DNA from: Candidatus Poribacteria bacterium
Lineage (GTDB): Bacteria; Poribacteria; WGA-4E; WGA-3G
Length of the DNA stretch: 64,000 bases
Direction: 5' to 3'
Assembly (NCBI GenBank): GCA_003635315.1
Contig: PYJD01000045.1
Coordinates: 1 to 64,000, forward strand
This document shows positions 1 through 9,276 of the stretch, in pieces (position 1 is the stretch's first letter; every line of letters begins with the position of its first letter). Made by a program: the position numbers and the translations under genes. The notes beneath the pieces were generated by a model. The model saw only the letters and a program-made list of their open reading frames with translations. It ran no database searches and was not told where the DNA came from.

Positions 1-497
1 AGATACATAAGGAACAGGGTGCCCATACAGATACTTACACCACATCTGAAAAAGAGAATGGGTGGATCCAAACACGGACGATGACGACAAGCACAATCCT
101 GATAGATACAGAATATGTTGCGTGGCCGGGGCTTGCTCAAGTTTACCAATACAAGACAGAACGGAAACATACCCGAACTGGGAAGAAGAGCACGATGACG
201 CAATATGGCATAACAAGTCTAACGCCTGAGTGTGGGTCAGCAAAACGGATTCTCACGCTCCGTCGTGGACATTGGTCGATAGAGAATCTGTCGCACCGCA
301 CTCGGGATGTCTTGTTTGATGAGGATGCGTCTCAAGTCCGGTGTGGCAACATACCTCAGGTGATGTGTGCCTTACGAAATGCAACCATTAGCCTATTTCG
401 AACTTCTGGGAACACAGAAATAGCTACTGCGTTCCGCTATTTTGCAGCAAGACCTAAAGAAGCACTCACTCTTTTAGGAGCAAACATCGACAATTGA
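1..497 (+). CDS. ISAs1-family transposase, C-terminal part (5' end lies outside the window)
   Basis: The frame is open from base 3, so the ATG at 81 is probably internal and the gene enters from the left. The residues read before that ATG include a TSEKENGWIQTR segment. Later come a WPGLAQV segment and an RRGHWSIENLSHRTRDV block followed by FDEDASQVR. These match, from memory, the C-terminal DDE region of ISAs1 transposases, where a conserved H-G-R-I-E-R block precedes the WPGL stretch and the last catalytic Glu sits in HW-IEN. The protein ends naturally at 497. Whether the copy is intact cannot be judged, because its first part and left inverted repeat are missing. No convincing right terminal inverted repeat was recognised just after the stop. 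Confidence 0.8.
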   Translation, partial: IHKEQGAHTDTYTTSEKENGWIQTRTMTTSTILIDTEYVAWPGLAQVYQYKTERKHTRTGKKSTMTQYGITSLTPECGSAKRILTLRRGHWSIENLSHRTRDVLFDEDASQVRCGNIPQVMCALRNATISLFRTSGNTEIATAFRYFAARPKEALTLLGANIDN

Positions 498-524
498 ATG
501 ACTCTGGTTTGGAAACCAAGTAGA

Positions 525-553
525 TTGACTTTACATCCTTGTTATGATATAAT
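525..553 (+). promoter_or_regulatory. Near-consensus sigma-70 promoter upstream of argS
   Basis: TTGACT at 525-530 and TATAAT at 548-553 are separated by exactly 17 bases. It lies about 57 bases upstream of the argS start and just beyond the transposase stop, so it can drive argS independently of the insertion sequence. Only the sequence match supports it. Confidence 0.75.
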
Positions 554-609
554 TCCCTGATTGAAAATGTAATTACTGAATATAATATTGGGAAGTTGGT
601 TATGTCATT

Positions 610-2319
610 ATGGATGAGATAAAGTCAGAAATAAGTAAAATCATTAAGAACGCAATTCAGGATGCAATCAATGCTAACGAATTACCAATTACCACCCCAC
701 CAGATATACCATTTTCACCTACCAAAACACCAGATCATGGTGATATAGCAACTCCAATAGCATTAGGATTGGCAAAAAGTGCGAAAATGCCACCTCGTAC
801 TATCGCTGAAATAATTCATAAATATGTAAATTTAGAAAAACACGCTATAATTAGTGATCTTGAAATCGCTGGTCCTGGATTTATTAATATTTACCTATCA
901 AACGAATGGTTTTATGACACAATCAGAAATATAATCGCTGAACGACAAGACTATGGGAAATCAAATATCGGATCTAAGAAAAAAATACAGATTGAATTTG
1001 TTAGTGCTAACCCTACTGGTCCCTTAAATATCGTCAGTGGTCGGGCTGCCGCGGTAGGTGACACCCTGGTTAACTTATTAAATGCTGTAGGATATGATGC
1101 AGTTAGAGAATTTTATGTCAACGATGCCGGTGGACAGGTAGAAAGACTGGGGCAATCTATTGATATAAGATATAGACAAACATTAGGTGAAAATAACTTA
1201 GAGATTCCAGAGGGTGGCTATAATGGAGAATATATCACAAAATTTGCAAAAGAAATCGTTGCAGACGATAGTGATACACATCTTAAACTTCTGGATGATG
1301 AACGGATCTCTCTCTTTAAAGAAAAAGGTATAGCACATCTACTTGGACAACAGAAAAATACACTTGACCGTTTCGGTGTTAACTTTGATGTTTGGTCAAG
1401 TGAACAAGCAATACGCGATAGTGGGAAACCTGATGAAATTATAAATATCTTTCGAGAAAAAAACTATCTATACGATAACGAAGGTGCAACTTGGTTTAAG
1501 ATGACTGATTTTGGAGATGATAAAGATTGTGTGGTCATCCGATCAAATAGTGAATATACCTATTTTGTACCCGACGCTGCTTACCATTTGGATAAACATG
1601 ATAGAGGTTTTACAAAAGTTATAGACCTATTAGGTCCAGACCATCAAGGACATATTACCAGACTCAAGAATTTTGTAAAGGCATTGGGATTACCAGATGA
1701 TTGGTTAGAAATTGATATTATTCAACAGGTAAACCTTGTAGATTCAGAGGGTAATCGTCAAGATATGTCCAAACGACAAGGACAATTCTATACACTTGAC
1801 CTTTTAATTGATGAACTTGCCGAATCAGTTGGTGAAAGATATGCTGTGGATGTAGCACGTTACTTTTTCCTAATGCGTGCAAATAATACACACCTTGACT
1901 TTAACATCGAATTAGCTGTAACACAAGCAAATGAAAACCCAGTCTTTTATATACAATATGCTCATGCAAGGTGTTGCAGTATTTTTCAACAAGCAAGAGA
2001 ACAGCAATATAGGATTAAACCTGTTGAAGAAGTAAATTTAGAATTACTTGGTGAACCAGAAGAGCATGCATTAATACGCAAGGCTGCAGATTTTCCATCG
2101 GTCATTCTTTCAAGTGCAGAGGATAGGGAAGTCCATCGAATACCACATTTTCTTCATGAATTAGCTGGATTATTCCATCCATATTACAACCTACATCGTG
2201 TCCTTGATTCATCAAATACAGATAGATCTTATGCCAGATTAATTCTTGTTGATTGTATTCAGACCGTATTAGCAAACGGTTTAAACCTATTAGGTATTTC
2301 TGCACCAGAATCAATGTGA
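610..2319 (+). CDS. argS: Arginyl-tRNA synthetase
   Basis: Class-I aminoacyl-tRNA synthetase charging tRNA-Arg in the cytoplasm. At 569 residues it is near the usual length. Visible parts are an N-terminal Arg-tRNA-synthetase additional domain (about 1-90) and the Rossmann catalytic entry with VSANPTGPLN at 131-140. A KMSKS-loop equivalent reads DMSKRQGQF. The DALR anticodon-binding domain opens with ENPVFYIQYAHARCCSI. The C-terminus ends in a typical LLGISAPESM. The HIGH box is atypical: positions that are normally H-V-G-H read N-I-V-S (140-143), followed by the usual G-R. I recall such NVV-type variants in some phyla, so this is probably a functional subclass rather than decay. The gene is single-copy here and preceded by its own promoter. 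Confidence 0.95.
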   Translation: MDEIKSEISKIIKNAIQDAINANELPITTPPDIPFSPTKTPDHGDIATPIALGLAKSAKMPPRTIAEIIHKYVNLEKHAIISDLEIAGPGFINIYLSNEWFYDTIRNIIAERQDYGKSNIGSKKKIQIEFVSANPTGPLNIVSGRAAAVGDTLVNLLNAVGYDAVREFYVNDAGGQVERLGQSIDIRYRQTLGENNLEIPEGGYNGEYITKFAKEIVADDSDTHLKLLDDERISLFKEKGIAHLLGQQKNTLDRFGVNFDVWSSEQAIRDSGKPDEIINIFREKNYLYDNEGATWFKMTDFGDDKDCVVIRSNSEYTYFVPDAAYHLDKHDRGFTKVIDLLGPDHQGHITRLKNFVKALGLPDDWLEIDIIQQVNLVDSEGNRQDMSKRQGQFYTLDLLIDELAESVGERYAVDVARYFFLMRANNTHLDFNIELAVTQANENPVFYIQYAHARCCSIFQQAREQQYRIKPVEEVNLELLGEPEEHALIRKAADFPSVILSSAEDREVHRIPHFLHELAGLFHPYYNLHRVLDSSNTDRSYARLILVDCIQTVLANGLNLLGISAPESM

Positions 2320-2390
2320 TTATAATTTCTTATCTTAACACGAGTAGATTAGGTTATATTAGATCTATGTTTTTATAGGAGTATGTAGTT

Positions 2391-3737
2391 ATGGCAGTAA
2401 ATTATAGAGAAATTGATAAATCACATGTATGGCATCCCCTTTTCCAACACCAGAGTTTAGAGGATTCTGATTTAACAGTATTTAAGTCTGCTGACGGTTG
2501 TATAATTGTTGATGATGACGGGAAAGAATATCTGGATGCATATTCAGCCTTATGGAATGTCAATGTTGGATATGGCAGACAAGAAATAGTTGATGCTGTA
2601 TATGATCAGATGAAGGATTTGCCCTACTATCCTCATTCACAGATCAATATCCCCGCTACACAATTAGCAGAAAAATTAGCCTCTATACTTCCTGGTGATT
2701 TGAATCACGTTTATTTCTGTAACAGTGGTTCAGAAGCTAATGAAACAGCGATTAAAATTGCACGGCAGTATGGAAAATTAACTTATCCAGACCAAAACAG
2801 ATATAAGATTATTAGTCGTTATCAAGGGTATCATGGGTTTACTTTTGGAGCAATGTCAGCCACAGGTCAGGTTGTTAGACGGAAAGCTTTTGAACCACTT
2901 GTTCCTGGATTTCATCATGCCCATCCACCCTATTGTCATAGGTGTCCATTAGGATTAGAATATCCATCATGTGATGTGGCATGCGTTCAAGAGATCGAAA
3001 GAATTATCAGAGCAGAAGGGGCAGAAACTGTTATAGCAGTAATTGCCGAACCGATAATCGGGGGTGGCGGGATTATAGTCCCACCTGATGACTATTTCCC
3101 AAAACTCCGACAAATCTGTGATGACTATGGATTACTATTAATCATTGATGAAGTCATTACAGGATTCGGACGGACAGGAACTATGTTTGCTTGTGAACAT
3201 TGGGGTTTACAACCTGATATCATCACATTGGCAAAAGGTTTAACAAGTGGATATTTACCACTGGGTGCATGTGTAACCTCAACTGAGGTATTCAATACAT
3301 TCCTTGGTTCACCGGAAGAGAAACGTGAATTCTCACAAGTATGTACCTATGGTGGTCATCCTGCAGCGTGTGCTGCTGGTGTGGCGAACTTAGAGATATT
3401 ACAAACTGAAAGACTATGGGAGAACGCTGAGAAGGTTGGAGAATATCTATTTGACAGACTATTGACCTTTAAATCAATGCCTATCGTTAGCGATGTTAGA
3501 GGCAAAGGGTTGATGATTGCAGTAGAATTATGTGAATCAGATGGTTCACGTCTCCTAACTAAAAAGACAAATAGAATTGCTGGACAACTAAAGGAGAACG
3601 GGTTGATTGTTGGGAAAATCGGGCATGCTATTGAAGAGGAGGAAAATATACTCCATATTGCTCCACCACTTATTCTTACTGAATTAGAAGCAGATAAAAT
3701 ATATGATATTCTACATAATGTACTTCTGAAGCAATAA
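2391..3737 (+). CDS. Class-III PLP-dependent aminotransferase (omega-amino acid type)
   Basis: A 448-residue fold-type-I aminotransferase that would transfer an amino group from an omega-amino acid or amine to pyruvate or 2-oxoglutarate. The NSGSEANETAIKIAR cofactor-phosphate stretch is at about 111-125, the PLP-binding Asp is D253 in LLIIDEVITGFGRTG, and the Schiff-base lysine is K282 in TLAKGLTSGYLP. A four-cysteine insertion (C182, C185, C194, C198; pattern YCHRCPLG...YPSCDVAC) marks a known subset of the family. The start has an AGGAG about 10 bases upstream. Its last 27 bases overlap the convergent mtnP gene. The substrate is not deducible; taurine, beta-alanine or GABA types are all possible. 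Confidence 0.85.
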   Translation: MAVNYREIDKSHVWHPLFQHQSLEDSDLTVFKSADGCIIVDDDGKEYLDAYSALWNVNVGYGRQEIVDAVYDQMKDLPYYPHSQINIPATQLAEKLASILPGDLNHVYFCNSGSEANETAIKIARQYGKLTYPDQNRYKIISRYQGYHGFTFGAMSATGQVVRRKAFEPLVPGFHHAHPPYCHRCPLGLEYPSCDVACVQEIERIIRAEGAETVIAVIAEPIIGGGGIIVPPDDYFPKLRQICDDYGLLLIIDEVITGFGRTGTMFACEHWGLQPDIITLAKGLTSGYLPLGACVTSTEVFNTFLGSPEEKREFSQVCTYGGHPAACAAGVANLEILQTERLWENAEKVGEYLFDRLLTFKSMPIVSDVRGKGLMIAVELCESDGSRLLTKKTNRIAGQLKENGLIVGKIGHAIEEEENILHIAPPLILTELEADKIYDILHNVLLKQ

Positions 3738-4574
3738 TTTTAATTGGTGTTTTTTCGTTATTGGGATCTTGTCTGCTTGTGTGGCAATGGCATATTTGAG
3801 AGCATTAGAACATTCACAATTTCGCTCTTCACCGGAGATCTTTGATACCACATGTTTTACGATCTGTTTGGAAACCTCTACATTGGATCGAAGATTATCA
3901 AGTATCATCTCAGTGGTAACATCATCATGTTCAGGATGCCAACAATCATAATCTGTTGAGCATGCAAGAACTGTATAACACATTTCTGCTTCACGAGCAA
4001 GTTTCGCCTCAGGAGCAGCGGTCATCCCAATTATGTCAAAACCAAGCTGTCGATATACATTGGATTCTGCTTGTGTAGAAAATGCTGGACCCTCCATACA
4101 AATATAGGTTCCACCATTATGTACAGTCACACCTTCTTCAACAGCAGTATTGTAGAGGGTTTTACTTAGTTCATTACAAAATGGGTGAGCAAGACTAATG
4201 TGAGCTGCAATGCCTTGACCAAAAAACGTAGATATTCTGTCCTTTGTATGATCATATAGTTGGTCTGGTATAACAAAATGTCGTGGTTCTATTTCGTGCC
4301 TAAGACTACCAACTGCACTAACCGAAATGATCCATTCAACACCCAATGATTTTAATGCATATATATTGGCTCGTACATTTATGTCAGAAGGAAGAAGTGG
4401 ATGACCGACACCATGCCGCGGTAGGAAAACAACAGATTCTCCCTCAAGTTTTCCAAGGATAAGATCATCACTCGGTTTGCCAAAAGGTGTTTCTACAGCT
4501 ATTTCTTCTATATCTGTCAACCCTTCTATCTGATAAAAGCCACTACCACCAATAATGCCTATTCTTACATTCAT
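3711..4574 (-). CDS. mtnP: S-methyl-5'-thioadenosine phosphorylase
   Basis: Purine-nucleoside-phosphorylase-family enzyme (287 residues) that phosphorolyses methylthioadenosine, a polyamine-synthesis by-product, to adenine and methylthioribose-1-phosphate. It starts with IGIIGGSGFYQIEGL and has the phosphate-binding PRHGVGHPLLPSDINVRANIYAL stretch, shown here in part: LPRHGVGH. Later come VSAVGSL, the CMEGPAFSTQAES substrate loop and GMTAAPEAKLAREAEMCY, which is MTAP-like rather than guanosine- or inosine-type. It overlaps the convergent aminotransferase at its 3' end and diverges from the RNase Z-like gene with a 47-bp gap, so the two probably share a compact promoter region. A second, dead nucleosidase gene of the same superfamily lies at 21068-21559. 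Confidence 0.9.
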   Translation of the reverse strand: MNVRIGIIGGSGFYQIEGLTDIEEIAVETPFGKPSDDLILGKLEGESVVFLPRHGVGHPLLPSDINVRANIYALKSLGVEWIISVSAVGSLRHEIEPRHFVIPDQLYDHTKDRISTFFGQGIAAHISLAHPFCNELSKTLYNTAVEEGVTVHNGGTYICMEGPAFSTQAESNVYRQLGFDIIGMTAAPEAKLAREAEMCYTVLACSTDYDCWHPEHDDVTTEMILDNLRSNVEVSKQIVKHVVSKISGEERNCECSNALKYAIATQADKIPITKKHQLKLLLQKYIM

Positions 4575-4621
4575 AATTATTTAATCTCCAAAGGAAGCAG
4601 AATTATCTGCTAAATACTATC

Positions 4622-5443
4622 ATGCCATTGTTACAATGTGGAAATTGGATCTTGGAAGGAAAATCAAGCTCTGCAGTCGCAACATACATAAGAATAAAAG
4701 AACTTGATCTAATTTTTGATTTGGGAAGATGTCCAATGAAGTTCATTGGAACGAATCATGTCTTTATTTCACATTTTCATCTTGACCACTATTTTGGTTT
4801 ACCAATTTACATAAGCCAACGTTGGTTAGCTGGCATGCCACCTGGGAATATATATGTCCCGTCCAGTGGATTCAAGCAACTTCAACATATACTCAATCAA
4901 TTATCAGAACTTGATGCAGGAAAAAGTTGGAATTATCACATCACTCCTGTTGAAACAGGGGAGGAAATACCTTTTCGTCGGAATCTTATTGCACATATTT
5001 TACCCGGTAATCATAGTGTTCCCGCTGTATCTTATTTGATATGTGAAGTTCGAAATAAACTAAAAGAGGAATATATAAACTTATCTGGAAAAGAAATAGT
5101 TGAACTTAAAAAATCAGGTATACAAATTACTAATGAAATTCAGTTGCCATTAGTTGCATATCTCGGAGATACACGGGGAATTTCAAGTGATACACATCCA
5201 CTACTTCACAAATGCAAACTGTTAATTTGTGAGTGTACCTTCCTTACACCTGAGCATCGGGAACGTGCAAAGAAGACCAAACATTTTCATCTTGAAATGC
5301 TGCCAACTTTCTTAGAACAATTTGAAAGTGAATATATCGTCTTAAATCACTTCTCACGAAGATACACACCTGATTTAATCAGAGAAGTAGTATATAACCA
5401 ATTACCTACTTCAGAACACTCACGCGTTAGTCTGTTTATATAA
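4622..5443 (+). CDS. Ribonuclease Z-like metallo-beta-lactamase-fold hydrolase
   Basis: A 273-residue metallo-beta-lactamase-fold protein. The metal motif H-x-H-x-D-H is complete (H51, H53, D55, H56 in ISHFHLDHYFGLP). Further ligands are likely in VAYLGDTRG and in the C-terminal VLNHFSRRY. The order of motifs and the LICECTFL strand resemble RNase Z (tRNA 3'-processing endonuclease). The N-terminus lacks the usual short GT-S-P start and instead reads CGNWILEGKSSSAVATYI, as in RNase Z-like proteins of uncertain substrate. I would annotate it by fold and leave the substrate open. The ATG has no strong ribosome site. Confidence 0.75.
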   Translation: MPLLQCGNWILEGKSSSAVATYIRIKELDLIFDLGRCPMKFIGTNHVFISHFHLDHYFGLPIYISQRWLAGMPPGNIYVPSSGFKQLQHILNQLSELDAGKSWNYHITPVETGEEIPFRRNLIAHILPGNHSVPAVSYLICEVRNKLKEEYINLSGKEIVELKKSGIQITNEIQLPLVAYLGDTRGISSDTHPLLHKCKLLICECTFLTPEHRERAKKTKHFHLEMLPTFLEQFESEYIVLNHFSRRYTPDLIREVVYNQLPTSEHSRVSLFI

Positions 5444-5779
5444 TACAATAGAATCGATAAAATTTCTATTATTAGTGCTGAACCACTCAGGTGGGAGAAT
5501 AAGAAGAAAACTGAGAATATGAATGTAATATCATTCTGTCTTCTACTCAAAAGTATCAACTGGTTAGTAGAATGGACTTAGGTAGAATGTTTGTACACAA
5601 ATTCCTATACAGATATGAAATATCTATTGCTATAACCATCCAAGAATATAGTTAAATTTTGAGAATATTCGTTGTGAATTAGGGAGTGGATCAGAAATTA
5701 GAGTTAAACCAAGTCTGAATACCACTCACCTAATTTATATGCATACCCTCTAATATAACCCAGAATGTACAGTTATAAA
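5444..5779. other. Intergenic region between convergent genes
   Basis: This 336-bp AT-rich stretch separates the stops of the RNase Z-like gene and the TPR lipoprotein gene. The short ORF at 5347-5559 on the minus strand has no protein-like features. I saw no strong terminator hairpin, only weak AT-rich dyads. Confidence 0.5.
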
Positions 5780-7186
5780 TTAATTTCCTGCACCAGGATA
5801 TGAGTTTGGATCTTGATCGGATGTGCCATTTTCCTGTTCAACATAAAACTTGTATCCATCCTGATCTTGATCAAGTTCATATTGACGGACAATTTGTTCT
5901 GCTTCACGGAAATATGGTGTATCACCCTTGGTAAGACTCATATAGGTTTTGAAACCCTCATATGCTTGACTAAATTCTCTTATAGCCCGAAAGCATACGG
6001 CTTGTTGATAAACGGCTTCATTTCGCCATGTGGACTCAGCAGCGTTATCAAATAAATTCTCATATGCACCAATTGCTCTTTCGTATTGACCATTCTGTTG
6101 ATATAGATATGCTGCTCTATATAATGCATCAGCTACAGCAAACTTTTTATGCGATAAGTCTTTAATTAGGACTTTATAAGTATCAACAGCATTAGGATAG
6201 TTTCTGATTTCTTCCCAATTCTTAGCAATTTGTTGGTAGTTTTGTACGATTAGATCTGTCTTACCCTGAAGCCATTTCTCTGATGGCAGTACATATCTAC
6301 CCATCTCTTCGTAGAGTTGTGCTTTTTTACTCTTATTTCTCTGAATTTCATCCTGTAGTTGTTTAATCTCAGTCAACAATAGATCAGTTTTCTTCAACAT
6401 TGTCGTTACCTGTTCTGCTTCATAGGTATCAGGGAACTTTTGAACAACTGCAACGAATGCACCCCATCCGCCAGAGTTGGTATAATCATACAATTTATAG
6501 AAATAGATGTTACCGACCTGGTTTTGTGCTTGTACTGATTTATCATGTTTTGGAAATTCTTCTACCATTCTTTCATAGGATGTAATAGCTTCTGGGTAAT
6601 TCTCCAATGCCTCATACGCTTGAGCAACTTTATACAGAGACTGTGCAGCAATATCGTATGCTTCATCAGATCCTTCTGTATCATATAATGCCTTATAGTT
6701 CTGGTAGTTTGCAAGTTCTTGAGAAATTAATTGACGGTTTTTAAGAATACCTGCAATACTCGCCTTGGCTTCACTGGCATAATAACCAGTTGGATCTAAG
6801 TCTACGATAGCTTGATAATGTTCATTTGCTTTATCCCATTCATAGGATCTCTTATATATTTCACCGATCTGAAAATGTGCACGTTGTGCATACTTTCCTT
6901 TAGAATCTCGCTCTATTATCTCAAGATAGAGAGACATAGCTTTCTCATACAGTTGCTGTTTCTTTGCTTTTGCTTTCTGTTTCTCTTCAGCATCCTCTGA
7001 ACGAGTTGAAACTGCCTCTGCTTCATCAAAGGCATTATCTGCATTTTGAATTTTGGCACTTAATGGAACTAAGTTTACACCACCGATACATCCAGTGTAA
7101 GTCATAACAAATATACTGAAGATCAAAAGTGTGAAACTTCGTCCTAAATATCGTCTTAATTGGTTTCTGGGTATTAGATGAGTCAT
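5780..7186 (-). CDS. TPR-repeat outer-membrane lipoprotein
   Basis: A 468-residue secreted protein. The ORF is open from 7222, but a GAGGAGG lies inside that extension and points to the ATG at 7184-7186. The N-terminus then has a basic n-region, a hydrophobic core and a lipobox ending MTYTGC, so the mature protein is probably lipid-anchored. The rest is tetratricopeptide-like repeats (for example AHFQIGEIYKRSYEWDKANEHY, cited in part: IGEIYKRSYEWDKA) with a coiled stretch around the middle (TEIKQLQDEIQRNKSKKAQ). Such proteins resemble BamD/YbgF-type envelope scaffolds; no specific partner is indicated. It is transcribed alone from a recognisable promoter (7266-7293) diverging from the dehydrogenase gene. 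Confidence 0.8.
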   Translation of the reverse strand: MTHLIPRNQLRRYLGRSFTLLIFSIFVMTYTGCIGGVNLVPLSAKIQNADNAFDEAEAVSTRSEDAEEKQKAKAKKQQLYEKAMSLYLEIIERDSKGKYAQRAHFQIGEIYKRSYEWDKANEHYQAIVDLDPTGYYASEAKASIAGILKNRQLISQELANYQNYKALYDTEGSDEAYDIAAQSLYKVAQAYEALENYPEAITSYERMVEEFPKHDKSVQAQNQVGNIYFYKLYDYTNSGGWGAFVAVVQKFPDTYEAEQVTTMLKKTDLLLTEIKQLQDEIQRNKSKKAQLYEEMGRYVLPSEKWLQGKTDLIVQNYQQIAKNWEEIRNYPNAVDTYKVLIKDLSHKKFAVADALYRAAYLYQQNGQYERAIGAYENLFDNAAESTWRNEAVYQQAVCFRAIREFSQAYEGFKTYMSLTKGDTPYFREAEQIVRQYELDQDQDGYKFYVEQENGTSDQDPNSYPGAGN

Positions 7187-7265
7187 CAATGTAAATCCTC
7201 CTCGGGAATATTGTGAAACCAACCAGTAAGTTGATGAAGTTTACTGGTTATCGTTTAATACATTC

Positions 7266-7293
7266 AGTATAACAAAATACAGATTTTTGTCAA
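7266..7293 (-). promoter_or_regulatory. Sigma-70-type promoter for the TPR lipoprotein
   Basis: On the minus strand TTGACA (7293-7288) and TATACT (7271-7266) are separated by 16 bases. It lies about 80 bases before the chosen start. Sequence match only. Confidence 0.6.
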
Positions 7294-7476
7294 GTAAAAT
7301 GAAATGTCATTTTCTCTGATGTTAATCTAACCCAAGTTACGACTTTGTAGCATTAACTTTTTCCATTTTACTTTTTATTTAGGTAATATATCGTGTTTTA
7401 CGGATTAATTTAGAATACCACTCGTTCATTCTACTAAAGGTATCAATTTTTAGTTTGAAATGTATACAGAATGCTA

Positions 7477-7505
7477 TTGACAAACAGAAGTGAAATTCGT
7501 AAAAT
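7477..7505 (+). promoter_or_regulatory. Sigma-70-type promoter for the 7562-14629 gene run
   Basis: TTGACA at 7477-7482 and TAAAAT at 7500-7505 with a 17-base spacer, 56 bases before the dehydrogenase start. It is the only convincing rightward promoter I saw before the tightly spaced genes that follow, so it may serve several of them. Confidence 0.65.
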
Positions 7506-7561
7506 AAACGAAAAAACTGTGATAAATCTTGTGTTTTCATGATCTTAATAGGGGGATTTGT

Positions 7562-8464
7562 ATGTCAAATGCAGATTTTAAAATTGGGGTTGTAGGGGTT
7601 GGAAGAATGGGGGCAAATATCGCACGCCATCTTAATGATGAAGGATTTCAGGTTACGGTGGTATACGATGTAACTTCAGAACGTTCACTGGAATTGGCAG
7701 GGGAAATTGATGCTACTGCAGCAAACGAATTATCTCTGGTTACATCTCTGGCAGATTATATCATCACTGTTGTAACAGATGATAATGCAATGCGTGAAAT
7801 ATTTTCTGATACTGCAGAAGATAGCTTGCTAAAAGGCGCATCAGGAAAGGTCTTCATCAATTGTGCAACAATCAGTCCACAAGTTCACGTAGATATAGAA
7901 GTTCTCGCAGAGAAACATGGCGCGGAAAGCCTTGAAGGTTGTATGGCGAGTAGTATCACGCAAGCCAGAGAAGGAACACTATACCTTATGTGCGGAGGAA
8001 AAAAGGAAACCTTCGACAAAGTACATCCAATTTTAGATTCGATGAGTGTATCACTAAGGTATATAGGAGATTCAGGAAAAGCAGCACAAGTTAAAGCCTT
8101 AGTAAATATGGTTATGAATATCAATACAGCTGGATTAGCTGAAGGACTCGGATTAGGGGCAGCTCTCGGTTTAGATCTTGAAATGTTGCAAGAAGTTTTC
8201 GCACAGACTGGTGCCAACTCACGCGTATTAGAAACTGATGGAGAAGATATGCAGATACGCGATCATGAATGTTATTTTTCTGCAGCACATGCATCAAAAG
8301 ATTCTGGGATCGCTCTTGACTTAGCAGATGAACAAGGCATTTCTTTACCTCTGGCACAAGCTACAAAAGATCAATATGATAAGATGATTGAACAGGGGTT
8401 GGGTGATTTAGATAAATCAGGTGTGGCTGAATTGACATTCCCCGGACGAGGTAAGAACTCATAA
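7562..8464 (+). CDS. 3-hydroxyisobutyrate dehydrogenase family oxidoreductase
   Basis: A 300-residue NAD(P)-dependent beta-hydroxyacid dehydrogenase. The start at 7562 is chosen because GGGGGA precedes it at good spacing; the longer reading from 7529 would bury that site. The Rossmann motif is IGVVGVGRMGANIA. The catalytic Lys (K178) and following Asn (N182) sit in GDSGKAAQVKALVN. The second half has the all-helical C-terminal domain with KDSGIALDLADEQGI. The substrate loop that usually contains an S-G-G pair reads CMASSITQAREGTL, so the Gly-Gly pair is missing and the substrate may be unusual. The enzyme class is secure, the substrate is not. Confidence 0.85.
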   Translation: MSNADFKIGVVGVGRMGANIARHLNDEGFQVTVVYDVTSERSLELAGEIDATAANELSLVTSLADYIITVVTDDNAMREIFSDTAEDSLLKGASGKVFINCATISPQVHVDIEVLAEKHGAESLEGCMASSITQAREGTLYLMCGGKKETFDKVHPILDSMSVSLRYIGDSGKAAQVKALVNMVMNINTAGLAEGLGLGAALGLDLEMLQEVFAQTGANSRVLETDGEDMQIRDHECYFSAAHASKDSGIALDLADEQGISLPLAQATKDQYDKMIEQGLGDLDKSGVAELTFPGRGKNS

Positions 8465-8554
8465 ATTCCCAATCAGCTTCAAGTTCGTATTCAGGATTCA
8501 TTTCTATACAAATCCTGTAAACGCCAATTGATACCTTATTCAATAAGAGATGCT

Positions 8555-9274
8555 ATGTTAAAAGGCGTAATCCTCGCAGGAGGACTCGGTACTCGTTTAT
8601 ATCCATCGACTAAGAATATCAGTAAACACCTTCTTCAAGTTGGCAATGAGCCAATGGTTTTTCATAGTATCAAACAACTCACCTTTTCAGGTATTAAAGA
8701 TATTCTTATTGTTACAAACCCGGCACATATTGATGATTTCAAAGATGTGGTAGGTACAGGTAGTCAATTATGTTGTAAGATTTCTTATCAGATACAACAA
8801 GATGCAAAAGGGATCGCACATGCACTTGCATTAGCTGAGGATTTTGCCAAAAGAGAACGGATTGTTGTATTACTCGGTGATAATATTTTTGAATCCACGA
8901 TTCAGACATATATAGATGACTACAACAAACAGAAACATGGGGCACGGGTAGTAGTAAAAAAAGTCATAGATCCAGAACGATACGGTGTAGCAAATATTAA
9001 AGAAAATAAAATAATATCTATAGAGGAAAAACCTGAAAACCCTCACAGTAGTTACGCAGTCATAGGTCTTTATTTTTATGATTCAGAGGTTTTTGATATC
9101 ATAAGAACAATTAAACCCTCATCTCGCGGTGAATTGGAAATTACTTCGGTCAATAATGTCTATATAAAGCAAGGCAAATTAGAGTATAGTTTTCTTCAAG
9201 GCGAGTGGGTAGATGCTGGGACACACGAATCTCTTGCAATTGCACATGAAATGCTATTGAATCGGAAGGAGTAG
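8555..9274 (+). CDS. Sugar-1-phosphate nucleotidyltransferase (RmlA-like, short form)
   Basis: A 239-residue enzyme that would couple a sugar-1-phosphate to an NTP, making a nucleotide sugar such as dTDP-glucose. It opens with MLKGVILAGGLGTRLYPSTK, the pyrophosphorylase signature, and has LLGDNIF (metal-binding Asp), the IEEKPENPHSSYAVIGLYFYD block (in part: IEEKPENP) and GEWVDAGTHESL near the end. The longer TTG reading from 8528 adds nine residues before the conserved start; ATG 8555 has TAAGAG upstream and is preferred. It is followed after 2 bp by a glycosyltransferase, so the pair probably supplies and uses an activated sugar for a surface or lipid-linked glycan. Confidence 0.85.
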   Translation: MLKGVILAGGLGTRLYPSTKNISKHLLQVGNEPMVFHSIKQLTFSGIKDILIVTNPAHIDDFKDVVGTGSQLCCKISYQIQQDAKGIAHALALAEDFAKRERIVVLLGDNIFESTIQTYIDDYNKQKHGARVVVKKVIDPERYGVANIKENKIISIEEKPENPHSSYAVIGLYFYDSEVFDIIRTIKPSSRGELEITSVNNVYIKQGKLEYSFLQGEWVDAGTHESLAIAHEMLLNRKE

Positions 9275-9276
9275 CA

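Noticed and set aside
5347..5559. Minus-strand ORF in the gap after the RNase Z-like gene
   Set aside because: It overlaps the end of a real gene and has no recognisable features.
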